From Branchiostoma belcheri (taxonomy: Eukaryota > Chordata > Leptocardii > Amphioxiformes > Branchiostomatidae), in assembly GCF_001625305.1 (NCBI RefSeq), contig NW_017803943.1, forward strand, positions 141,812-205,811: a stretch of DNA of 64,000 bases, written 5' to 3'. Position 1 is the stretch's first letter; the number at the start of each line of letters is the position of its first letter. Of this stretch, positions 35,097 through 45,288 are shown piece after piece. A program made the translations under genes and the position numbers. The notes under the pieces were generated by a model. The model saw only the letters and a program-made list of their open reading frames with translations. It was not told where the DNA came from and made no database searches.

Positions 35097-38000
35097 ATGT
35101 CTTTGCTCCTGAAAGTTGTCAGAAGGGTTGTCCAGGGGAGTTGGTTCCGCGCTGGAATAATTTCGGTGGCTCCGAGAACAACAACAACAACAGCGACCGT
35201 CCGTTCGCAGAGCACCGGGGAAGAACCGGAAGGTAGCGTCGCGTACGAGAGTTCCGCTCGGCCTTTCGAAGAGATCCCAGGGCCGAAGGGCCTGCCCCTC
35301 ATCGGGACGGCGTTGGACTACTCTCCTTTCGGTACGCTATACTAAGTAGTGGGGAGGGAGCCCCCTTTGAGGCCATACAAATGTATCTGGCTGGGGTTGT
35401 GTGGCGTCAGAACCAAGGGGTCCCGGGTTCGAATCCTGCCAAGTCACCGACCTTATGCCCTTGGGACTTTGCACGAAATGATTTACGTTAAATGAGTATG
35501 ACAGAATGATCATTATCATCATGATCGTGGGCATTAAGGGAAACCACTATAAAAGCCTCCTTGTTGTAACGTAATACGTACACAGTCAGTTGAGTAACCA
35601 ACCTTAAGTTACGTACCAACATAGACCAAGGAGGTTATATGTCTCTGGGGACATGACTGTTGCCAACGTGTGCACATGCATACTGAACTTTAGTAAGTGA
35701 AATTCCCTCTTTGAAGCACCACGGCTATTTATGGTAGGTTCATTGTCCAGTGTACAAAGTACAACATAAAACACAATGTAATCTGATACCCAGGTTGTTG
35801 TGTTACCTGTGATCACCTTGGCTAAGTTTCTTTCAAGATACCAGGTTGAGGGACGACACGCCTCTTCCAGCTGGCCATTTTCATTTCGTACTTCCTTTTG
35901 CTGATTTTGTTATTATGAAAAGACTGTCAATCATCATGAAATTGTACAAGCAATTTATAATATGTCCATCTATTAGTAAGTTCGTACGAGTTACATAAAA
36001 TTATGTACCCTGGAAATCCAGACTCGCTGTCCGGGCCGCAAAAGCCCTTCTCCCGCTGGTGTAAATTACCGCTACGGGGGAGTCTAGCCCGGGGGGAGGT
36101 TGGCTGGCCGGACGGCCTGGATCGGAGATGCCACCAGACTAGTTCTAGGGCCAGCCAACTCCCATCGGGCTCAACTCCCCCGTAGCGGTAATTTAGCCAG
36201 GCGGGCGAAGGGCTCTCGGCTGCTGAAGGAAAAAGGCTAACAGCCCGATACTAGTTTGGCATCCAGGGTAAAAATTATGATGACAGTCTTCATCAGCTCT
36301 CTGACCCAGGTGCTGTAGACACATGATTTTTTCCTCACGAGTGAAGTCAGCACTGGGTCATAGTTCGTCGGAAGTCTGTAGCGCCCTCCGTCCCGACCCA
36401 GTGCTGACGTCACTCGTGAGGGAAAACACGTACCAACAGCACGCGGGTGTCATCAGATAGCTGATGAAGACCGAGAGATATGGTCAAAAATCGCGGTGAG
36501 TCAACTTCCTTTAGTTTGAGAACGGTTGAATTGTCATTATCATGAAATTGTTATATAATATTTTCCTATCAGGTCAATTTCCAATAAAAACTAAGCTGAT
36601 GGAGTCATTTAAAGAGAGGACGAAGACCTACGGGAACATCTACAGGGAAAAAATCGGCCCGATGGATTTGGTTGTCATCAGTGATCCCAAGGAGATCGAG
36701 AGGGTGTTCCGCAATGAGGGAAGATATCCCGAAAGGCGGCCGCTTGTCAGTGTTCAAATCTACCGCGAAGCGAAGAAGCTGCCGGCTGGACTAGCAAACC
36801 TGTAGGTACAGTGTGTATATACGATATATAGTGATACTGTTATGTTAGTTATGCTTGCACTCTCAGTCACCTGTGTGTGTGTCTGTGTGTGTGTGTGTTC
36901 GTGTGTCTGTGTGCGTGCATGTGCGTGCGTGTGTATGTGTGTGTGTGTGTGTATGTGTCTGTGTGCGTGTATGTGTCTGTTTGTTAATGTGTGTGCATTG
37001 TGTTTGCATGTGTGTGTGTGTCTGTGTCTGTGTGTGTGTGTATGTGTGTGTGTCTGTATGTGTCTGCATGTGTTCATGTGTGTGTGGGTTTGTGTGTGTG
37101 TGTGTGTGTGTAAATGTATGAATTATACGTGTGCTTGTCTGTTTTTGTGTGATCATGTTTTGATTGTAGGTCATTGATTATCTATTATCGATTATTAGTA
37201 TCTATTTACTTACCTTGAATAATACAGTGTATAAATATGATTTCATCCCAGAAGGAAAAATAAGATCAGGTGTTGCCTCTATTCCATAGAACCGGAGAGG
37301 AGTGGCAGCGCGTGCGCAGCTCGGTTCAGAAGGACATGATGCGACCCAAGACGGTCGGCGCGTACGCCGCTCTGCAGGATGACGTCACCAGGGACCTGGT
37401 GGACGTCATCCGGGCTCTGACGGGGAAGGAGGAGAGCGGAGGGCAAATTCACAACTTCATCAACTATGTGTACAGATGGGCGCTGGAGGGTGAGTAAGAA
37501 ACCCTCCAGCCTAAGTTTCAAGAGCATTGGAAGTCTCAGTTCACTACCTTGCACCCTGCAAAGTGTATAGAAATTGTGTTAGGGACGAGTAAAAATGGTA
37601 CAATCGTTTCTTCCAGGTGCTAGAAGCTGAGTTTGGTACCTTATATTAGTCAAGGATCTCATGTATCTGTTATAGGAGGCCTGCATTTCAAAGAAAGCAT
37701 TCCCCCATTTCAGCTTTCGCTTAAAGTTTGATTGCCCCTGTATTCTATTGACTATGTCCATATGTTGTGATGAAAGCTCATTTCATTACATACGCTTGCG
37801 TGAGGTCACGTGTTCTGAATACTAGTAATCAGGCCGGTCAGCTTGAAGAAGACCAAAAGACGGGTCAAACATTCGAAGACCCTGCATTCAGTGGAGCATT
37901 CCAAACTCTTTGATAATTGACAAGCTCTTTTTTATTCCACTTACATCTTGCCCACCTAGCGATCAGCGTGGTTGTCCTGGACAAACGGCTTGGCAGCCTG

Positions 38001-41000
38001 ACCTTGGATGACCTTGAACCTGGTTCTGACGCGCAGCTGATGATCAACGGGGTCAACGACTTCTTCAGAGCGTTTGTGAAGCTGGAGCTCGCGGCGTTCG
38101 GTCTGCACAGGTACATCAGCACGCCAACTTGGAGGAGGTTTGAGAAAGCAATCGACCAGTGGCACTAGTAAGTTGACCTGCAAGCAGATCTTTTGCGGTA
38201 GCTGCAAAGACAGTATCAAATTTGCCAGGCAGTATCCATTGGCCTTCCTGTGTACGTGAGTACTGACAGATCTCTGGTGGCCAATGGATACTGTCTGGCC
38301 AAAGTTTGATACAGTCTTTATGGCCACCAAAAGAGCTGCTTGGAGATTAGTTTTTATCTACATGTACTCAAGGCCTTCATCTCACATTTTAGCCCATTTT
38401 TAAACTCATCTACTGAGAGTATTGATATTTGTGGTACACTGTGCTTTTATGGCTGTTACTTGTCCGAAATTCGAGTGCGTCAGTTATGGTCATATTTGTA
38501 CTTGTGTTGGCACGAAACCTCAGCGTCGCTGCCAAGTTGCTGAAGGAAAAGCTGGCTAGGAGCACAACCGAAGACGGGAAACCCGCGGAGTCAGACACAG
38601 ACTTTCTCCACAGCCTCCTCTCCAGGGAAGACGTCACGTTCGAGGAGGCCATGATGATGGCAGTGGACCTTTTGGCTGCCGGGATCGACACGGTACGTTA
38701 TACTAACAGGGACCCCGCCCAGGGCCTGGCCGGATAATAGGTTTACGTGGGCTTTTTGTTTCTCATCTCAGCTATCCCCAATCTGATTATTTTGACACCA
38801 CAAACGTTAAACGATCTGACAACCAATTTTGTATCTACCCTTTTTGGCGACGTCTCAGGGAGGAGCCTAATGGCACAGTATTGTGTTTGATCTGCAAGAA
38901 TTCTAGGAATTCTCTAGGAATTTTGTCCACAGGAATGGAATGTCCACAGGCATTTCTCTGACCTACATCTATGCCCACATTCCTGGAAACCCTGGGAAGA
39001 CCTGACAGAAAGTAGGTCCAGATGGCCCTACTTGCTGTGACCCCGGGGCTCGTTCACTATACACTCAGGGGAGAAGTGCACTGTATCTGTCTAGACTTTA
39101 CAGCTTCCTCAAAATCATGAAAACAGCAACCACCGTCGCCATGGCAATGTATTTTTCATTGCCAGTCTTGTTCGGTTTTCTGTTCTTTTTAACATTTTAG
39201 TGTCATGCTGGACCATTCTCTTAATGATATTATCACCCGGTAGTTTACGGACTTTTCTTTCTCATCTCATCTCGTCTCATCTATCCTTTGTCTTATTATT
39301 TTAAGACATTATTTTGTCTTATAGTATTAAGTATAACACTTGTTTCTTCTATATCTGTACCTATAGTTTACTTAGTGCATTTGTCCCATGTAGGGCGTGA
39401 ATATGCAATAAAGTTCATTGTCATTGTCAGTATTCAACCATTGGGGAACCACTATTTTTAGTTGCTACTGTGCTTTATCCCTTGATCTGTTTACAGCGGA
39501 CAGCGGAGGACAAGATTTGCAGGACACGTCTACAGAAGTAAGACCGAGCTCGCTAGTGAACTGGTCCTGTGGGAGCCCAAACAAGGGCATGCTAAACCTG
39601 GGCGTCCTCGCATGACGTACATAGACCTGCTGGCTGCTGATGTGGGACTACCGAAGGAGCACCTGGCGAGTGCCATGACGGATAGAGTGGACTGGAGGAA
39701 GAGAGTCTGGGACCGGGAACTACCCCCGACATGATGATGATGATCTTTTTATCATTTATTTAATTGTCTACTTATTTCAGACGGGGAATACCTTGATGTT
39801 CAACCTCTTCTGCCTGGCCAAAAATCCTGAAGCCCAGGAGAAGCTTTACCGTGAGATCGTGGAGGTGGTCCCGCCCGGGCAGACCATAGATGACAAAATA
39901 TTGAACAGGATGCACTACCTCCGGGCCGTGGTGAAGGAAACTTTCAGGTAATATCTTATTTTGTTTTATGACGATTTACCACATTTATGGAAGGATTGAC
40001 ATAACAAGTGACTATCACCTCTTCAAGATGTCAAGCCTGAGACCAGACTGTAAGGTTTGAACCACTCACACCGGGAAGGTCCCCTACTCTTTTCGATAAG
40101 TGCGATGGGTTCTTTAACGTGCGTGGGGTGTGGCTCTCCCCAAACACGGGACCTCCATTTAACGTCCTATCCGAGGGACGTCCCTAGCCGAAGCTAGGTA
40201 CTCATTTCCACCTGAGTGAAGTGAGGAAAGTCGTGTAAAGTGCCTTTCCCAAGGGCACAAGATCGGTGACATGGGCAGGATTCGAACCCGCAACCTCTTG
40301 GGTGTGAGCCAAACGCGCTAACGACTGTGCCACACGACCCCACTACAAAGTTCATTATTCACCACCCAACCTCTTGTTTAACTTAGAGCTGACGTTTTGA
40401 TGATCGTCTCTGCGTCTGTCATTGCCCTGATGAAGATGACAGACGGTCATCGAAATATCTACAAACTTTCACAAACCTGAAGTGCCCCTCAGTGGCATAG
40501 CCATTAGATTATATGCTACTTTGAAATATGCTACTGTATTTGTAAGTTTCATAATATATCAAATCCTACGTCATGAAGAGGTCGAGGTAGACATTATGTA
40601 AATGCTACTTCTCTTGTTTTTATTTTGAAATTTTTGATTCAAAATCTTCCAGAGTTTATCCAACCGTTGGCAACAACCTGAGAACATTGGACCGGGACAT
40701 CGTGTTGTCTGGATATGTCGTTCCAGCCAGGGTATGGAGACATTTGTTCCATCATTTGATAGCCTAAAGATAAAGATAGCCTGGGTGCCATCTGATTTGT
40801 AACGGCAACCCCGAAAAAATCTCTTGCCGTTACAAATCGGATGGCACCCAGGCTAAGATAAAGAAACATGCCACACTGAAAACAAAGCCTCTGTACAAGC
40901 TTAAAAGAGGTAATAAAACAAAGCACTAAATATGAATATTGTTCTGTCATTTCTGAACCAAACATCTTGTCAATATAATAAAAGAATAATGACGTGTCGT

Positions 41001-42619
41001 TGCTCCTCTACACAGACGGTGATCTTCATGGCCAATGACGTCATCAGCTCGCTTCCGGAATACTATCCGGAACCGGAAAAGTTCAAACCGGAAAGATGGC
41101 TCCGTGATGACGGTGCATCCGGCGGCATCCAGCCGTTCGCAATGCTGCCGTTTGGATATGGACCGAGGATGTGCATCGGTACGGGTTTTTTTTTTAAATC
41201 GACTTATACAATTCAGTCACCATTTACATGTGTACGTGTCAATATTATCTTTGTGTTTCAGTAACATGTTAACTTTATCATTGCAGCTTGTTCTTAAAAA
41301 TTGAAATTGGAATTGGTTTGATTTCTTCCACAGGTCGGCGTTTTGCAGAACAAGAACTGCATCTGGGGTTGATCAGGGTAGGCCCCTTTGTCAATGAAGG
41401 GTTAAAAAGCATTAAAACTATATATGAGATTGACAAGTCCATGAGGCAGGGTTAAGGTGTCCTCCCTGGCTAATTTGGCATTTTAGCTTTCCATCGTTTT
41501 CTCACAAAGAAATTTAGAAAGAGCTGTAGTTGTACTGAATATTGATACCTGGGTACAAAAGGGTTATGAATATGATTTTTTGGACCATATGGATGACGTC
41601 ATCACATTTTATTGCCCCAAATGTAATTATCTTTAAAGTTATAATATAGCACTTTGGTACAAGTAACTGAAATAAAAGTATGATTTTCATGTGCATAATG
41701 GTCAAAGCTACAAACGTACGTTTGCACAAATTGATATCTACTAATTACCCGTAGTTATTAGAGAATAACTAAATTTTAATTAGGCAATTAGGTTATTCTT
41801 TAATAACTACGGATAATTAGTAGATATCAATTTGTGCAAACGTACGTTTGTAGCTTTGACCATTATGCACATGAAAATCATACTTTTATTTCAGTTATTT
41901 GTACCAAAGTGCTATATTATAATATATTATATGCTATATTATTACTATATTCATAACCCTTTTGTACCCAGGTATCAATATTCAGTACAACTATATTTCT
42001 TTCTAAATTTCTTTGTGAGAAAATGATGGAAAGCTAAAATGCCAAATTAGCCAGGGAGGACTTTAAAGGCACCCAGTGCAGTTTTTAGGGCTTGGAAACC
42101 AGATTTTAAAGTCAATATTCTACTCATTTATCTAATGCTAAGTTGAAACAATACTGTCCCAATGTATATCGACATTCATGAAGCAAAAATGCCCAAAATA
42201 CTGACGAAAAACGGTTACTGGAAGGAACTGGATTGATTTTTAGGGTACCACCCAGAAAATAAAGGACTAAATATTGGGGCTTTAAAGCTGTAACCTGCAC
42301 TAGTTCTGTCTTTTCTCTTTTTTGTCCTCCTATGAATTTTGGAACATACTGTCAAAGCGTACACTTTTTAACATTTCAGCTCTGCATTTTTGTGCTCGCA
42401 GTCAGTGCATGCTTCTTATTGAGACATGAGCTCGCTGCTTGTTATGTGCTTTGTACTTCTTGTTGATAGTATGACGTGACATTACAGCTTAAATTCTTAT
42501 GTGCCATACAGATTGTTCAGAATTTCCACGTGGGCTGGTCAGGAGAAGACATGAAGCAGGAGAACAGATTCATCAACGCGCCGGACAGGGACAGTTTCGT
42601 GTTTCGGGAGAGGTTTTGA
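35097..42619 (+). CDS. Mitochondrial-clan cytochrome P450, complete
   Basis: Ten exons: 35097-35331, 36573-36801, 37290-37489, 37960-38167, 38524-38692, 39781-39947, 40653-40731, 41016-41178, 41334-41377, 42512-42619; all phases agree, 533 aa. The N-terminus is basic and Ser/Thr-rich without Asp/Glu for ~40 residues (a mitochondrial presequence rather than a signal anchor), then [20 protein letters not shown]-helix AGIDTTGNT, K-helix KETFR, FKPERW, heme loop [18 protein letters not shown] with the Cys ligand. This fits animal mitochondrial P450s (CYP11/24/27 relatives), which use adrenodoxin to hydroxylate sterol- or secosteroid-type substrates; the actual substrate is unknown. An orphan last exon of a sister gene lies at 9529-9636. 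Introns hold a SINE, a retroposon tail, MITEs and a 603-bp foldback. Confidence 0.94.
35390..35555 (+). mobile_element. tRNA-derived SINE, short copy
   Basis: GGGGTTGTGTGGCG head and GGGTTCGAATCCTGCCAAGT B box, followed by TTATGCCCTTGGGAC. P450 intron 1. Confidence 0.65.
36006..36270. mobile_element. 265-bp inverted-repeat element
   Basis: Ends TACCCTGGA...TCCAGGGTA; inner arms GAAATCCAGAC, AGCCCTTCTCCCGC and TAAATTACCGCTACGGGGGA are repeated in reverse on the right. No coding frame. Confidence 0.75.
36286..36471. mobile_element. 186-bp inverted-repeat element
   Basis: GTCTTCATCAGCT...AGCTGATGAAGAC ends and a strong inner stem CCTCACGAGTGAAGTCAGCA / TGCTGACGTCACTCGTGAGG. Lies 15 bp right of the previous element. 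P450 intron 1. Confidence 0.72.
36870..37112 (+). repeat. (GT)n imperfect microsatellite
   Basis: About 240 bp of interrupted GT in P450 intron 2; overlapping frames on both strands are artefacts. Confidence 0.95.
38186..38347. mobile_element. TAATCTCC-group MITE, left end degraded
   Basis: GCAAGCAGATCTTTTGCGG at the left and AAAGAGCTGCTTGGAGATTA at the right; inner arms TATCAAATTTGCCAGGCAGT and TGTCTGGCCAAAGTTTGATA. P450 intron 4. Confidence 0.7.
38870..39175. repeat. Segment repeated in inverse at 43660-43990
   Basis: GGGCTCGTTCACTATACACT, TCTGTCTAGACTTTACAGCT, ATCATGAAAACAGCAACCACCGTCGCCATGG-type sequence and AGGAATGGAATGTCCACAGG all recur in reverse at 43660-43990, beyond the gene. Probably a transposon-derived family; no reading frame. 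Confidence 0.7.
39495..39735 (+). pseudogene. C-terminal fragment of a non-LTR retrotransposon reverse transcriptase
   Basis: One frame reads a tail with [20 protein letters not shown], then [26 protein letters not shown] and a stop at about 39735. The order basic 'GRPRxTYxD', ~20-residue spacer, 'DRxxWR' is typical of the last ~80 residues of LINE polymerases. No upstream polymerase is present, so it is a 5'-truncated relic in P450 intron 5. Confidence 0.68.
40030..40345 (-). mobile_element. Best-preserved tRNA-derived SINE
   Basis: On the minus strand: GGGGTCGTGTGGCACAGTCG head, GGTTCGAATCCTGCCC B box, CTTGGGAAAGGCACTTTACA, then GGCTAGGGACGTCCCTCGGA, GGACGTTAAATGGAGGTCCC and CACGCACGTTAAAGAACCCA. 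It is about 315 bp and serves as the reference copy for the other four. P450 intron 6. Confidence 0.8.
40777..40855. mobile_element. 79-bp TAGCC-ended MITE with perfect 9-bp target duplication
   Basis: TAGCCTGGGTGCCATC...GATGGCACCCAGGCTA. AGATAAAGA flanks at 40768-40776 and 40856-40864. P450 intron 7. Confidence 0.85.
41459..42061. mobile_element. 603-bp foldback element with ~290-bp arms
   Basis: Starts GTCCTCCCTGGCTAATTTGG, ends with its reverse complement, and the arms pair almost to the centre (near 41765; TTATTCTTTAATAACTACGG side). No reading frame, no clear target duplication. P450 last intron. Confidence 0.88.
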
Positions 42620-42659
42620 AGGGGGGCTGCAGGGGGGGGGGGGGGTCCCGACAACGCTC

Positions 42660-42840
42660 TGCGCTGAATTCGGAAACCTCTTGATTACGCTTTACGATAA
42701 ATTCCAAGTGGCTGCAACGCATTACGTAGAATTAAAACGGCGAATACGCTCTACGCAACATGTGCTCTACGTTGAATTAGAGCGGTCCGTCTACGCTCTA
42801 CGTAGAATTAATGGCCGATTAAGCTCTACGGAAAAGGGCA
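42660..42840 (+). repeat. 'CTCTACG/AATTA' irregular repeat
   Basis: GCTTTACGATAAATT, CATTACGTAGAATTAAAACG, GCTCTACGTTGAATTAGAGC and GCTCTACGTAGAATTAATGG are variants of one ~25-30-bp unit ending GATTAAGCTCTACGGAAAAG. A related tract with TTACGAATTACG units lies at 63770-63950; both follow a run of G. Directly after the P450 stop codon. Confidence 0.6.
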
Positions 42841-42892
42841 TCCGTCCCCCCTTTGAACTTCACAAAAGCCGATATTTAAGGATATCTGTATT

Positions 42893-43023
42893 TAATCTCC
42901 AAGCAGATTCTGTGGGACAAAGGCAGTCTATATTGGCTGCATGTATCCATTGGCCTCCTGTAACCATGGTTACAGTAGGCCAGTATAGACTTTCCTTGCC
43001 CCACAGAATTTGCTTGGAGATTA
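42893..43023. mobile_element. 131-bp TAATCTCC MITE
   Basis: TAATCTCCAAGCAGATTCTG...CAGAATTTGCTTGGAGATTA; inner arms GGCAGTCTATATTGG and CCAGTATAGACT. Confidence 0.85.
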
Positions 43024-43105
43024 ACCTTTATTGGTGATAAACACTCAAGTTATACAGTCACGTGTAATGCCACGTATAAACATAACAGCTTAATGCAATA
43101 AAGAC

Positions 43106-43132
43106 ACACACACACACACACGCACACGCACG

Positions 43133-43168
<36 letters not shown>

Positions 43169-43285
43169 TACACACACACACATACACAGACAAACACACA
43201 CACAAACACATACATCCACACACACACACACATACATACACAAACACACACAAACACACACATCAACACACACATACACACGTGC
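43106..43285 (-). repeat. (CA)n microsatellite
   Basis: About 180 bp of CA with interruptions; the overlapping minus-strand Cys-Val frames are artefacts. Confidence 0.95.
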
Positions 43286-44412
43286 ACACATATTGTATAT
43301 ATTCAGGTGATTGAGATTAATCGAAAATGGAACCGTATTGGTTTTCGACGAAACAAAGCAAGGGAATGATGTGATAACGTTGCGGTGTTATGTACTGTTT
43401 TGAAAAGCTTATTAATTGGGTTCCATATATATAGACATATCAGTATATATTGTACTGACCGTATAAATATATTTTCAATGAACACAGTTGATAAAACTTG
43501 AACACTAATAAAGAGAGATTTTGGAGATTTCAGACTTCAACCGTTTAACCTCCTGTAATTCTGCCTGTCAATCTGCCCCAACCCACCTGTTGTCAATCTG
43601 CTCTTTCCGTACATAAACCCACAATATTAATGCAGCGACCAAAAACAAAGAAGTTATAAACAAGGCTGGCAATGAAAACATACATTGCCATGGCGACGGT
43701 GGTTGCTGTTAGGGTAATTGTTTGCATGGCACTGCCATCATTTCATGATTTTGAGGAAGCTGTTAAGTCTAGACAGATACAGTGCACTCCTCCCCTGAGT
43801 GTATAGTGAACGAGCCCTGGGGTCACAGGGCCATCTGGGGCAGAGAGGTCTTCCCAGGGTTTCCAGGAATGTGGGAATAGATGTAGGTCAGAGACATGCC
43901 TGTGGACATTCCATTCCTGTGGACAAAATGCCTGTACCATTCCTAGAATTCTTGCAAACTGCACACAATACTGTACCGTTAGGCTCCTCCCTGAGACGTC
44001 GCCAAAAAGATGAAGAGCCTGAAACAGCTATATATGCTGATAGGCTAGCGACTAAGCAAAATCAACGACTTCCATGTACTGTACTTGATTTTAAATTAAT
44101 ACATGTAGTCATTATTCAACATGTATGTATATGGGTCTTTTTTTTTACAAGTTGTAATTATGCTTGTCCTTAGGATGAATGTTGTGCGACGCGTCTCTGG
44201 CACTGTGCTGAATGTCCTGAACACGCCCTGTACATTTACTGTGATATAAGACCAGGTCCTTGTGAGTCACAATACTTAACAGTGTGTGGTGCGTGACGCA
44301 ATGTGTACAGGTACTCTGACGTCAGTCGGGTTGGTCCACCATTTGATGGGCAAGTCAATTAACTCGACTCACCCTTTCCGTCCAATGGGTTATCATAAAA
44401 GTATTTACCTCG

Positions 44413-44521
44413 ACAGCAGATCCTAGGTTGGTGTATTGGACCCTCTCTGGCCAAATGTACAATACTGCCTGGCCAATTTGATACTGTCTTTTGCCACCCC
44501 AGGATCTACTTGGAGATTAAC
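44413..44521. mobile_element. TAATCTCC-group MITE, left end degraded
   Basis: GATCCTAGGTTGG at the left and GGATCTACTTGGAGATTA at the right, with CCTGGCCAATTTGATACTGT in the right arm as in sister copies. Confidence 0.65.
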
Positions 44522-44592
44522 CTTGACCCACCCTTTCCGTCCAGTGGGTTATCACAAAAGTATTTGTTTTCCTTTTACAGAGCAATTGTCTA

Positions 44593-45010
44593 TTCCATGC
44601 CGCGCCCTTGTTTTTAGTTCCACTCGGCGTGTCTTCTTTTAACCAATGTCTTAATGGGCGAAATAGACTTAACAGAGGTGTGTCAAGCGTTAAGAACAGC
44701 CCTACTTTGGTAAGACACGTTTGCTGTTAAGGTGTACTAGTATTCAAGGAAACTGTCACACCTGCACGATTTGATATACTAGTATACAAGAGATACCTGC
44801 CCGACAATTCCATGCCACGCCCTTCTTTTGCCTTTCAAAGGGCGTACGCGTATCTTCGTCTCAATGGACGAAATAGACTTAATAGGCGACTGTGTGTCAA
44901 GCATTAAGAAATAGCTTACACCTTGTTATTAAAGGTGTACTACAATTAAAGGAAACTGTCACAGGCTGCACGATTTGATATTCACAAGAGATACCGGCCC
45001 GACTATTAAA
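44593..45010 (+). repeat. Two tandem ~215-bp units upstream of the GYP-rich gene
   Basis: ATTCCATGCCGCGCCCTT / ATTCCATGCCACGCCCTT, GGGCGAAATAGACTTAACAG / GGACGAAATAGACTTAATAG, AAGGAAACTGTCACA and CACGATTTGATAT recur in order with ~215-bp spacing. They end ~280 bp before the ATG at 45289, so they may carry control elements. Confidence 0.72.
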
Positions 45011-45288
45011 GGTAGCATTATTTGTGTTGGGCGCCTCCCCAGTCCACTAGCTACTTTGCCTCGGGCATGAATATTTTATGCAGAGTGACACACACACAGA
45101 GAGGAGACTAGACGATGCAAATGCGTCGACCCGTCCGACAGGCTATTCTCAGTACGCAGTCAGTCAGGCTCTGTTGACTTGCGGCATACTGAAGACGTTG
45201 TCTGTGTGTACACACTGACAACTGAGTGTCGCACATACGTATACAGCTAGCTCACAGTGCCTTAGTCTTTACTATCAGAGCGTCCAGC

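Noticed and set aside
39418..39615. Plus-strand frame as an additional P450 exon
   Set aside because: Its sequence does not fit a P450, and exons 5 and 6 join in phase 0 without it; the region is a LINE tail in another frame.
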